This document shows, piece after piece, positions 21,464 to 32,301 of a stretch of 52,355 nucleotides of DNA. The stretch is from Azolla pinnata (Eukaryota; Streptophyta; Polypodiopsida; Salviniales; Salviniaceae). Position numbers and translations under genes: made by a program. Position 1 is the stretch's first letter. Each line of letters begins with the position of its first letter. Location: assembly GCA_037176905.1 (NCBI GenBank), contig JBBBWG010009889.1, positions 2,204 to 54,558 on the forward strand, given 5' to 3'. The notes below the pieces were generated by a model. It made no database searches and was not told the origin of the DNA. It was given only the letters and a program-made list of their open reading frames with translations.

Positions 21464-24400
21464 TTACGCTTTCTTGGATAATGTTTTTAGCATTCCCTTG
21501 GAAACCTTGTAGAACCAGCCGAGATTCATGACTGCCAAACATGGGGGGATCGTCATTATAGAATAGAATGCAGCTGTTGACATCAGTTTGACCTGTCACC
21601 AAAACCGGAACCCCACACAGAGTAAGACATATGTGTATGTTCAACTTACTTCTAATGACGCCTGTTTCCTCTTCATATCTTTACTTATTAGTATGTCTAT
21701 ATTTGTATACATGTATATGTATTATATCTACATCTATATATATACACACACACAAACACACATTTTAGAAAAGAGCTTACATATTTTATTCTCTAACTAA
21801 ATCTTCTGTTTTTACTAAAAGATGGCCTTTCTTGTTTTATTTTACCACACCTGATCATAATGGCCATAGAGATGGATGAAGAAGTATATAAAGAGTACAA
21901 CTCTCGCCATCTGGTTCATCCAAATTTTGTCAGATCAGCCTTTAAACTAACATACGGCAATATTTTATCCATGCATAAGCAACAAACTTCAAAACATTGT
22001 ACAAAAGCCATACCGTCCATCCAAAGAACAAGAAAATTCCATTTATCACATAGAAACGTGTGTCCCTCATTCCCGCAACACTAAGATACCTGCATCATTC
22101 TCATTAAAGAGCAAAACATAGATATGCTTAATTTACGTTCCTTTCTTAACCTTGAACACTGAAAACAAAATAGTAAGAGCTTACAATCAAGACCAGGAGA
22201 GAAACCTAACCATCGCAAGTTAACAAATGGTGTAGTAATCTCGGAGAGAAACACCATATAAACATAGAAGTTTCCTTGTCCACTGTACAGAGTCACAGAG
22301 ATAGAAAACATAGATAGCAAATGATGTATAACCTGTGCCCGAGATCAAGTAACCGTTTGTTGTGTATTAGAGAAAAAAAACATAGTTTTGGCCGTTATGA
22401 GAAAAGTGTACGATTCACTTAAAACATACATATTCATTACCCCCCAAAGTTGGATAGAACCATAAGATCATTGCCAAGTCAGAAATGAAGTAGCCGAAGG
22501 ATATCTGGAATCCATTTAAATAGTATGCTTTAAAATAACACATATGCTGACATTTTCTGAAGCATAAAGTTAAATTGAAGAAAACCTGTACCGAAGTTTA
22601 GCTCAAGTTTTACATACCCACCAACATTTATCTCTAAGTCTGCACAGGTTACTGAACTACCCTACCCCTTGGTATTATCTTTTTGACTTCGTATTTCAGA
22701 AGATTCATAAGAAGACAGCACTCCAACTTTGAAAAAACTTTATGGATACTTTCAGTAAGCATAAAAAAATGTGTAACACACAGCCTTACCCCTAAAACCA
22801 TTTTCGAATATGCTGAGTTACGAAGGATCACAGGACCATATGCGCTTTCATCTTTGAAAAGTTCACTAAAAACAAGAAAATATACTGCAGCTGTGGATAT
22901 CATTATTGAATGTGCTGTGGAGAATCCCCTGCAAAGATCATAATAAAGATTATTGCAAACATTCAATTCCATACACAGATGACATCATAGAGAAAACTTC
23001 CAAAACTGACTCTCCCATGGTAATGTGAAATTTAATATTCAATACTTCCAGCACACATAAAGTAGGTTTCGTAATGCTATAGCTTCTACAGCATACGTAT
23101 TGCTCTAGGTGCGGTTGTCCATTTGGTTTTCCTGCATACAATGACTCTAAAGAGGTTGATATTGTTTACTTCTAGTTATACAATGCATGTTGCTTGTCCT
23201 ATCTTCCAGTGTTACTTCTGTACTTGAACTCGGAATCAGAAAATGCCAGTGTAACCATGTGCCAATAATGATTTGAAATTGATGCAATGACAGAAACATC
23301 ACGAATTAGGCACTATCACCCCATGCAATCTGTTAGCATGTATTCTGACCATGCAATCTGGTGGTTGATTGTCGATTGTGCTGTTTCAAGAGGGCATTGT
23401 GGCAAACCAAAGGTACTATGCTTGTTCTACTATGGAAATGTTTGATTATTAGTTTTATTACTTGCACCAACAAGATAGTGATGGATGGCTAACGTCCAGG
23501 AGCAGAGGATTAATCACTCGTGAGTGGAGGCGTGACATAAAAGTTATACGCAAGTGGTGACCATATATATGCTTTCAAAATGTGATTTTTGAATTTGTTT
23601 TTTTTAGAACTTAAATTCACCTTTGAGAATACTGTAGGGACGATTTCATGGAGAGAAATCTGCAAACACTACTTGATCTCTTTCTATAGAAACATAATTA
23701 AGCAAATTGTCTTGTACAATTGTAGAGCTTGAATGTCACGATGTTCCAATAGAAGCTCCCTTGTTCGCATTCATTAAGGACACGTGTATATGAACTCAGC
23801 GTCTCCGTCGCTTATCGTAATCATTTCAAGCACTACACCAAAGAATCCTCTCAGAGGCACAGGCTTCCAGTAGACATCAAGTAATGAATATGACTAACCT
23901 GTTGTCCCATTCGATCTTTTCTGATTTTGAGAGCTTCAAATACTGAGGGATACATGTGCTCACAACTCTCATAGCCTTGTAAATCTGAAACAGAAAAATC
24001 GCGATAGCGTTCAGCAAGGCAAAGAGACGCGAAGAGCAAAGCAGAAGCGACCAATGCAACGATGGAGGAGAGAACAGAAAGCAGCATAGCACCAACCAAA
24101 AAACAGTACAACAAACCAAGAAATCGGAGACCAAGCTACGCTGCATGAAATCGGAAAGCAAGCTACGCTGCCGACATGCAAGGATATCCCTAGCTAATCA
24201 TAGAGTAGAGAAAGACGAAAAAGATGCGGCATGCTTCGAGAAAACAAGAGAAAGAAGTAGCTACGCATGCACGAGAAAGTGAGAAGCAAAGAGGGAACGA
24301 AGAGAAAGGTCGCATTCCATCAGGAATACGCAGGTCGGATGAAGAAAAACGGAACCACAAAAGGAAAGAGGGCCGCATTTCACCACTTACAGTTCTACAA

Positions 24401-24495
24401 GCGAGGATGCCGAGAAGAGCGGAGCAGAACCACAGGGTGTGTTGAGGCCACGAAGGATCTTGAGCAAAGGAGAGGAAGAAAGCCTGCGAGTCCAT
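21464..24495 (-). CDS. TLC domain-containing protein 4-like (TRAM/LAG1/CLN8) membrane protein
   Basis: Multi-pass membrane protein of the TLC superfamily (TMEM56/TLCD4 branch; Arabidopsis relatives exist). Its role is probably in membrane lipid homeostasis; the exact reaction is not known. Eight exons (minus strand): 24495-24391, 23984-23899, 22928-22790, 22504-22430, 22332-22211, 22089-22014, 21910-21851 and 21592-21464. They total 792 nt, or 263 residues, with all junctions GT-AG. Family landmarks are SKSEKIEWDNRGFSTAHS, ISFGYFISDLAMILWFYPTL, GGNEYVIHHLLSM, SGQGNFYVYMVFLSEITTPF, NLRWYLSVAGMRDTRFYVIN and VVLFIYFFIHLYGHYDQ. The end is PPCLAVMNLGWFYKVSKGM, then LKTLSKKA with a basic tail suggesting a cytosolic ER-type C terminus. 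About seven hydrophobic segments are visible. Exon 4 needs the GTATGT donor after NEY; the GGTAATG ten bases earlier would break the frame. Confidence 0.93.
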
Positions 24496-25128
24496 GGCGA
24501 TGGAGCGGAATCCGCTTCGCAGAGCGAACCCTAATTCGCTGCACGCTGCCCGCTGCTTCGCTCCTTCTGTTCTCCTCTCTGACAGTGTCTCTGTTTGTTC
24601 TAGCAGTGTACTGTGGTTTTAGTTATTACCGGAAATAGCCCTTTCCCCTTTGGTCATTTCCAAAAATAGCCCTTTCCCCTTTGGTCATTTCCAAAAATAG
24701 CCCTTTCCCTTTTGGTCATTTCCAAAAATAGTCTTATGTGTAGGAGCTTATGTTCTGTGTTCCCAGTTCCAAAATATAGCCCTTTTGTGGTGTAGGAACT
24801 TATGCAGCTCTCTATTTTGTTCCTCTTGTTTTGCCCCATGTGCTCTGTTTGTGTTGCATTATCTCCTCCGATGCACTTTCCGTTGCATGCAGCGGCACGT
24901 TCCGGGTTTGCGTCGCCGGAAAGCTTCCTGTTTGTTATCTGCGTTCCGCATCGCTCTTCCCAAGCTGCTTCCAGTTGTGCTGCGTGTGGTTCTTCTGCCG
25001 AGATCTCGATCAGCCGATGTTTGATCGGGAAGAACCCCCGAAGAACGGCCGAATCAATCGCCGGCTGACCAAATAGAAGAGGTTGGCCATCCGAGCACGC
25101 TGGAAGCAAACAACTCTCTCTCAGAAAA
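24496..25128. promoter_or_regulatory. Upstream region of the TLC gene with a 31-32-bp short tandem repeat
   Basis: The segment lies between the minus-strand TLC start and a weak plus-strand gene, so any promoter here would be divergent. An AACCCTAA telo-box-like word occurs at about 24527. From about 24632 to 24730, ATAGCCCTTTCCCCTTTGG with TCATTTCCAAAA is repeated about 3.5 times at a 31-32-bp period, and a partial copy occurs near 24771. Confidence 0.6.
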
Positions 25129-25760
25129 ATGGATGATATTGAAAGGTATGTTTCTACACGTATATTCCTATCCATGATGCTCCACGATGAAGATCATGGA
25201 TGCTTTGGGGCCCCGAAGCTTCAAATTGGTTGCCCATGTATGCAAATTGTGAATGGAATGGAAGCAAAACATCATGCAAACCTTTGCAGAGAAGATCATC
25301 CGAGGAAAAAACGGATAAAAGCTTCTAATATCGAGAGGCTGGATTCAAGGGGTTTAGGTCAACATTCCACAATGAGGTCATTGATGCTTCGAGGCTCTGA
25401 AGCTCCAGAATGCCTGCTCATGTACACAAACATAGGATTGTGGACAGAAAGGAAGTGGAAAAACATCAGGCAAGGTATGCAAAGTCGAACATCTTTAGGA
25501 GCGAGATCTTCATTGACAAGGTAATTACAGCGAGCATGCGACAAGCAGTAGATGAACTTTTTGGCTCACTCGGATACCAACCACGAGAAATCATCGAGGC
25601 TATGTTAACAGCACGGCTTACGCATGTAATAAGCAAAACAAAAACCGATGATCAGAAGAAGACCTACACAAGTCGTGAACCAGTCAGTGTTCATGCCCTC
25701 GACGTTGTTTACACAAATAGTCTTGGAATCAGAGTTTTTGTGGTGTGTATCCACATTTGA
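25129..25760 (+). CDS. Hypothetical two-exon gene
   Basis: Tentative. ATGGATGATATTGAAAG at 25129-25145 is followed by a good donor (GTATGT). An acceptor (GCTCCAG) at 25402-25408 joins in phase to 25409-25760, giving about 123 residues: MDDIERMPAHVHKHRIVDRK, a charged helix (KEVEKHQARYAKSNIFRSE), then VDELFGSLGYQPREIIEAML and a hydrophobic end. I do not recognise the family. Without splicing, the first frame stays open to 25524 with unrelated content, so a frameshifted pseudogene or two chance frames are also possible. It sits divergently from the TLC gene. Confidence 0.3.
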
Positions 25761-25774
25761 ACACTCATTGCACA

Positions 25775-25858
25775 TTCTAAACAAATAAATAAATAAATAG
25801 AATGAAATCTATTTATTTACTTATTTTGTTTTAAAAAAGAAAGAAATAAGTAAATAAG

Positions 25859-25914
<56 letters not shown>

Positions 25915-26112
25915 AAACAAATGAATGAATAAATTACAAACAAACAAATAAAAAAACAAATAAATAATAATAAAAAATAAATAAATAAAAAATAATAAAG
26001 TAAGAAAAAAAATTAATTTTTTTTTAAAGAAAAACAATAAATAATAAGAATAATTAAATAATAATAATAAATTAAGGAAAATAAAAAAAATAAAATAAAA
26101 TAAAAAAACTAT
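25775..26112. repeat. AAAT/AATA low-complexity block upstream of ZTP29
   Basis: Around 330 bp of (AAAT)n and A/T-only sequence ends about 115 bp before the ZTP29 start codon. A (TTC)n/CATCATC pyrimidine-rich leader follows at 26112-26200. There is no coding content. Confidence 0.95.
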
Positions 26113-26227
26113 TTCTTCTTCATCATCATCTTCTTCTTCGTCGCCTTTCTTCTTCTTCCTTCGTTCCTTCTTTTCTTTCTTCCTCCGTTTCTTCTGCTGC
26201 AGAGAAACGAGACGCAGCGAGGACGCC

Positions 26228-29200
26228 ATGAATCCTCACGTCTTCATGGCTCTGTCCCTGTCCATGATCGGAGGTCTCAGTACATCTGCAGGTCGTAAAA
26301 ACCCCTCCATTTTGCAAGATCTACTTGTACCTATGTCTACGGATGTCTGTTTCTGTCTGTTCGTCCGTGCGGACGCTAAGTAAATCAATCCGCGCAAGCA
26401 AGTAGCCGAGTGAGATGATGGAAATAGACGGACAATAGCTCAGATAACTCTGCTAAGCTGAAGGACAAGGAAAAAAACAGACAGACAAATGGATAGATAG
26501 ACAGAAATCTGACAGAGTTCTGCTACTCGTTTTCTCCATTCTTGCTGTCGGGCTTATCTCCGTTCTGCATTTTCCTCAATTCCCTTTTTTTTTGCCTTCA
26601 CGACATCTGGCAGAATTCTGCTACTCGTTCTCTCCATTTTCCTTAAATTCCGTCTTATTTTCCTTCACAACACCTGACAGGATTCTTCTACTTGTTTCCT
26701 CCATTTTCTGCAGGTGCACTTCTTGTTGTTCTGCGACCCTCGCCGAATCTTAACAATCTTGGACTTTTACAGGTTCTTTCCTCCTCATCTCTCGTTTTTT
26801 CAAGTTTTTTATTGCTAAAGCGGAAAGTCTCCTGAATAGCCCGGAAATTTTCTTTGTTCTACGCAAGTAAAATTTAGCTACTTGATATCTTATTCCGAGC
26901 TATCAAGGAACATGATGCTTGTCAGACTGTCAGATGCAGCTAACTGATTGCAAGAGCTCATGTGATGAACTTGCTCTTTTGATAATCTAATCTTTCTTCT
27001 TTTTTGGGGGAGAGGTAGTTTCTTGTCTTTCTGTGGGAGTATTAGGACATGAACATCAGCATCTTGAAAGCATGGCATTTAAACCTTCCAGCAGAAGTCT
27101 TCATGCAAGTAGCATGGGAGAGCTTATTCACACAGAGATGCACAATAGATATAGCGTGAGACAATTGGAATAATTATTGTTCTCTCTCATATATGTGCTT
27201 ACTGAATGAAGAGAAAATCATATATGTGCTTACTGAATTGCACTAGAGGCAGGAAGAGAATGAAGAATTTAAAACAACCCAATCGATAATGATCAAGAAA
27301 AATTATGCGTGCTGTTAGGTATATCAAAGTAGTATTAATGATTTGGAAAGTATCGTGCCAAAGTTTCTAGTGCAGGCATGTGCACAGACGTGGAGCATGT
27401 TGATAGCACACAAATTTGCATCTTATACTCTGAGCCATCATTGAAGATGATTATCGTAACTTTTATGCGGACGCACATGGAAAATACACATTAAATTGAA
27501 ACGAATTTGCGTCTAGGTTGGCATTGTTTTCTCGTGTGTAATGACTTGTAGACTGATAGTTTTGTGTTAAAAGGAAACACAATGCACAACTCCTTCACCA
27601 TGCACAATGACATGTGATCTCCCATCTGATTACTTATCAGATATCCCCCTGGACTATCAAATACAGAGTTAAGAGATTGCGATAAATAACTCGCCGTTAG
27701 CACTGGCCCAATGGGAAAATACGATTTCTAAAGTAGTTCTTTGGTAGTGATAATATACCAGGTTTTCCTCCTATGGTAAGGTGTATGAAGAGATGTATTT
27801 TAATTGCCATTACTACTGATTCCATTCTGTGTACAGGGATTTGCAGGGGGTCTGATGCTTTGTATTTCATTTATGGATCTCGCCCACAATGCAATAAATG
27901 CAGTTGGTTTTTACAAAGCTAACCTTTGGGTGAGCTCGTGGAAATTTATGTCCAAATATAGCTTCCATTGACAACAGTAGAAAGTTTGACATAGAAATTC
28001 TGCAGTTTTTTGGAGGTGTTATTGCCTTTGCCTTGATTGTCACCTTCATCCCTGAACCGAACATTGTGCCTTCTATTGCCTCAAAACAAGCTCAGGTGGC
28101 TATTTTATGGCGTTCAATTCTATTAATGCAATGGACAATTTTTTGTAACATAACCATGGCTAAAACTTTTGCTTAACCTCGCTTTCAGGAAAAGAAGGAT
28201 GATGATTTTTCTTATAAAACAGATGTAACCAAAAAGAGACGAAAACAAGTGCTTTTTAGTGGCATTGTTACAGCAATTGGTACTATGATGCTTAATATTT
28301 TTTTAGTTTTATCTTGATAATTCATAATGTTTTTGGTATAATTCAGGCTGGTGTTACTGTAGGACGCATTTAGTGAAACTCTTTATGAAGTAGCTTAGAT
28401 TCTAGCTGCTTACATATAGAGCCAGGGCAGAACATTTGCAAAGTATGGGCTACTAATTTAAAACTGCTGAGTATGCCGGTTATTATGATTATTTTTATTA
28501 ACTTCTAAATTGATATACTATTAAGTAGCTCCAAGGAAATGATTGGCATGCCAATTCAACTTATGCTTTTGATAATGCTCTGCTTTGCTAGGTATCAGTC
28601 TGCATAATTTTCCAGAGGGTATAGCTGTCTTCCTTGGCTCATTAAAGGTAACTCTCCGGATTTGAATCCATTGATTAATGCTGCTATATTTTAATGCTGC
28701 ATTTTGCAGGGTTTACACGTGGGCATCAACTTAGCTTTGGCAATAGCACTTCATAATATTCCAGAGGTAAGATTGTATATGGACTTGCATGGGAAGAAGG
28801 AAAGAAAAAAAGTTTCACCAATGTGCCATTGCCACATCCATGTCCATCTCTTTTCCATTCCATCATCAGATTGGTATAAAAAGTTAAAAACTTAATGGCA
28901 AATAGTGGAAAACCATAGAGCTATGGTGCTGGTAGGGTGTGCCATTGGCTGTTGTATTGCCAATGCTGTAATGTTGCCAACTATAATATTTACAGCCAAA
29001 ATGTCAAAGACTAGTATTTGAAGATTTCCAGCCATAATGTCCAAGTCCATTGTATTTCTGACTGTAGTGTTACAAACCATAGTATTTTTACCATAATGTT
29101 ATAGACCGTAGTATTTTTTATCGTAATCAATAAAAAGATATGGACCATAGTATTTCCAGTTATAGTTTTATCAGCTTTAGTACTGTTAGGCATAATGTTA

Positions 29201-30931
29201 TCGGTCTCCATGTTTAGAACTGTAACATCAAAGCTTAAAATATCTCTCCTCTTTATGAGTTGGACTATTGTATTCAAAATACTCACCAGTCGCATATGAC
29301 CATTACTGTAACAGTCATATTTGAAGTGTACATATAAAGGCTCACATTGTAAATGTCTATCTCTTTTGATTCATCATAATAAAAAACATTTTGGTGGGCT
29401 ATTTTCTTTGTTTATTTCTCTCATTCTCTATTAGCTCCTAGTGTATGCCACGATTGGTTTTGCCCTTTCCAAACTTATTTATTTTATAGGGTAGAAGGAA
29501 GCTTATAATAGATGAGCGGCCTTCTCTACTCAGGGAATCCTTTAGTTATGGCTTTAATTCTTTAACCCTGAACTTGAAACCTTAACCGGTCTTTAGTGAA
29601 TTCTTTAGTTATAGCTTTAGAGAGGATCAACTAGGGGATTGCATGCCACCCTTACTAGAGAGCATCAGTTAGGGTAGCATACCTTCCGCTGAGTATTCTT
29701 TTATATGTACAATACAGGGTATAGCTGTAGCGTTACCTGTCTACTATGCCACAGAAAGGTAATTTCTGGACTTTTAACGATTAACGTTTATAAGAGGAAA
29801 AAAATAGAGAATGGTTTGTTGATATGGTATTGTATTGATTGTTTAATCCAGCAAATGGCAGGCTTTCAAGTACGCTTCTCTATCAGGCTTTGCAGAACCA
29901 CTTGGTGTGATACTTGTAGGTAATCAAATAACATAAAAGATGCCTAGAAAGTAACAAGTCATGAAAAAACGTAATTAAGTGAGAAATAACTGTCTACTGT
30001 ACAATGCAATGAATCGCATTTTATACATAAAGACATCATCTGCAAGTGAAGAATTGCACAACAGGTTTGTATCTGTGTGTATGATGAGAACTCATAATTT
30101 AAATTTAGCAAGTACTAAAGAACATTTAGGGCTCTTGAGCACATTGTTGCCATTTTGTCACAGTGCAGTGGAAGAGGTGGCAGTTCTCTTTAAAGGCATT
30201 GCAAAATAAAAAGAATCCTAGATCCTAAACCCTAAATCGGTGAACTGTTTTTGTAGCTTACTTGTTTCCGAGTGGCTTGAGTACTGAGATCTTAGAAGGG
30301 CTCTTGGGTGCAGGTGAGTGAGCATTGTGTGAAAGTTCAACTATGGTTTGAAGTCACATTGCTCCCCATAATGCATTAAATTTATATATCCTCTTCTTTG
30401 ATGTCAGTTGGGGGTGTAATGGCTTTCATTACTCTCCATGAAATGCTTCCATTAGCATTTGAATATGCTGGCCATCGTAAAGCAGTTGCAGCGGTCTTTG
30501 TTGGCATGGCGGCTATGTCTACAAGGTCAGTTCACAATCATCTTGCTCTATGTTTCTCTGTGATAGTCATTTTGTTTGCAGACCTTTATTTTTCCTTTCG
30601 ATTCCTTTATAAATTGCAAACGAGCAAAAACACTGCTTACAAGTATTGAGTAGTGCTTTGAGCTTTACTTCGAGCTAAAGTTTTTGTATTTGATTTTTCA
30701 CATTTAATCATTGAGGCTGTAGCTTTGAACACATTGTCTGTTTATGTTGCAAAGGCTCTCAAGCAAGCAACCGGTTCCTTGAGATAGTTTGATTAGGGAA
30801 TGCTGTTAAAACTTAATCACCAAATGAAAGTGTTTCGAATTTGTGTTCTCATTGATCCTAACAAAGCTTCTTTTTTTCCCTACAGCCTACATGTCTTGCA
30901 AATGACTATTCCAGAGGACGTGAGTATCTGA
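26228..30931 (+). CDS. ZTP29: ZIP-family zinc transporter, ZTP29-like
   Basis: ZIP (SLC39/ZupT-like) transporter moving Zn2+ toward the cytosol; Arabidopsis ZTP29 is an ER protein linked to salt stress. Twelve exons: 26228-26291, 26714-26772, 27837-27929, 28006-28095, 28189-28279, 28592-28647, 28710-28766, 29718-29758, 29852-29919, 30257-30313, 30408-30525 and 30886-30931. They total 840 nt, or 279 residues (ZTP29 is about 276), with all junctions GT-AG and in phase. Landmarks are GFAGGLMLCISFMDLAHNAI near residue 42, a charged cytosolic loop (EKKDDDFSYKTDVTKKRRKQ), and the two metal-site helices: HNFPEG at residues 137-142 and HNIPEG at 166-171. GGVMAFITLHEMLPLAFEYA near the end adds a further His-Glu pair. 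About eight membrane helices are visible. The ATG is the first in a clean context (GACGCCATGA). Introns 2 and 7 are about 1 kb. Confidence 0.95.
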
Positions 30932-32301
30932 AACCATATCGGACGGATTTTTGGTGTAACTATTCTGTACTTTCCACAGTTGTACGTAAGCACATCGAGC
31001 TCTTGTACCATATACAGACTTTGGATCCATATGGACGTATCAAGATTGATGGGCATGTAGAAGAATTTTTGTTATTGTATAAATCGGTTTTATGCAATGT
31101 AACAAGGTTCATCCCAATTAAAGTGTAGGGGATGCGTTGTGTGGATTGGCAAAATAGCCGTGGCGTAAGAGGAGGGGGGTATAGCACACTGAACCGAACT
31201 TGTACGAGGTTGGTGAATAAATCATTGATATGTTTAGATGATATTGACATCTGGAACTTTGAGGTAACCATGAGCTGATGTAGGATTTGCTCCAAAATGA
31301 CTTTGATCAAAGATTTGAACGTGTGTATTCGATTAAGAGCTAGCATGCGAAGGTCCATATTAAAATGATGGATGTACTATTGTCTATGTTTGGACTTTGT
31401 AGGTAATATGGTAAAGTGAGCATGTAATTTACATTCGAAACATACCATTCTTGTGCTTGAGGTCTTGCTTTACGTTGCTTGCTTCATTGCATTTTGATTA
31501 GGGTTAATTTTGCTTAAGAGAACATATAACATAGAAGAACCAGTTTAATCACACATCTTCTGCGATAAGGAGCGAGTAGTAATTCTGTGTAGTGTGTAAA
31601 ACTATCTTTACTTCCTACTTGCATGAAACCCGAAACCTCTTTATAGATCGGGACTTTCCTACTTCCATCTTGCCAGCTCATGCATTGTTACCCAGAATCG
31701 GGAACTCAAACAGACAGTGAGCCGTAATCGATTCGATCTCAACGATACGATGATCCTAAAGCCGAAACCCTAAAACCTTACCCATGATCGGGGAACTCAA
31801 ACAAACACTGAGCAGGCAATCGAGTCGATCTCACTGATACGATGATCGTAAACCCTAAACCCTAAAACCCCGAAACACAATGTGCGAGAAGAACTCCTCA
31901 CCCCGACATGTGATTGGAATGCATGCAACATAAAAATGAGACAATGGACATGTATGTATGTATGTATGTATGTATGCATACACATATACAATGCATAGAT
32001 GGTGGAAATCAGGATTTGAACCTGAGACTTGGAAAGGGTTAGATCTGTAAAATTAGCATTGCATTTGAATCTCCCTGTTTTTTGGCAAGAAGAAAAAGTG
32101 CCCACCAAGAATCTCTTGAAAAGAAAATACCCACCAAGAATCCCCTGCTCATTTCTAAGGTAAATCTCTAGAAGAACATATAATCTCGTGTTGGAACTCT
32201 TTTCTTTGCTGACAATCTGTTTCTTTCCCTGCTCCCAGGCGATCAGTCCCTCCTTGCTCTTTCTTTGACCATTGTTTCCTGGCCGCGAACCCATTGCTGC
32301 C
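30932..32301. promoter_or_regulatory. Intergenic/upstream region of DNAAF11 with a 91-bp duplication and telo-boxes
   Basis: There is no gene in the first 700 bp. The segment at about 31691-31781 (GGAACTCAAACA...GATACGATGATC...AAACCCTAAAACC) is repeated at about 31782-31872, each copy ending in AAACCCTA telo-box words. A TATG microsatellite (31951-31975) follows. The region next to 32302 should contain the DNAAF11 leader. Confidence 0.55.

Noticed and set aside
22431..22440. Earlier donor (GGG|GTAATG) for TLC exon 4
   Set aside because: It would shift the frame and remove the conserved G-x-EYV-x-HH; the GTATGT donor ten bases on restores GGNEYVIHH.
31999..32050. tRNA-like 3' half on the minus strand (CAGGTTCAAATCCTG stem-loop followed by ATTTCCACCA)
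   Set aside because: I could not pair a 5' acceptor strand or find a D-arm and anticodon arm at the right distance. It could be a decayed tRNA or SINE fragment, but support is too weak.
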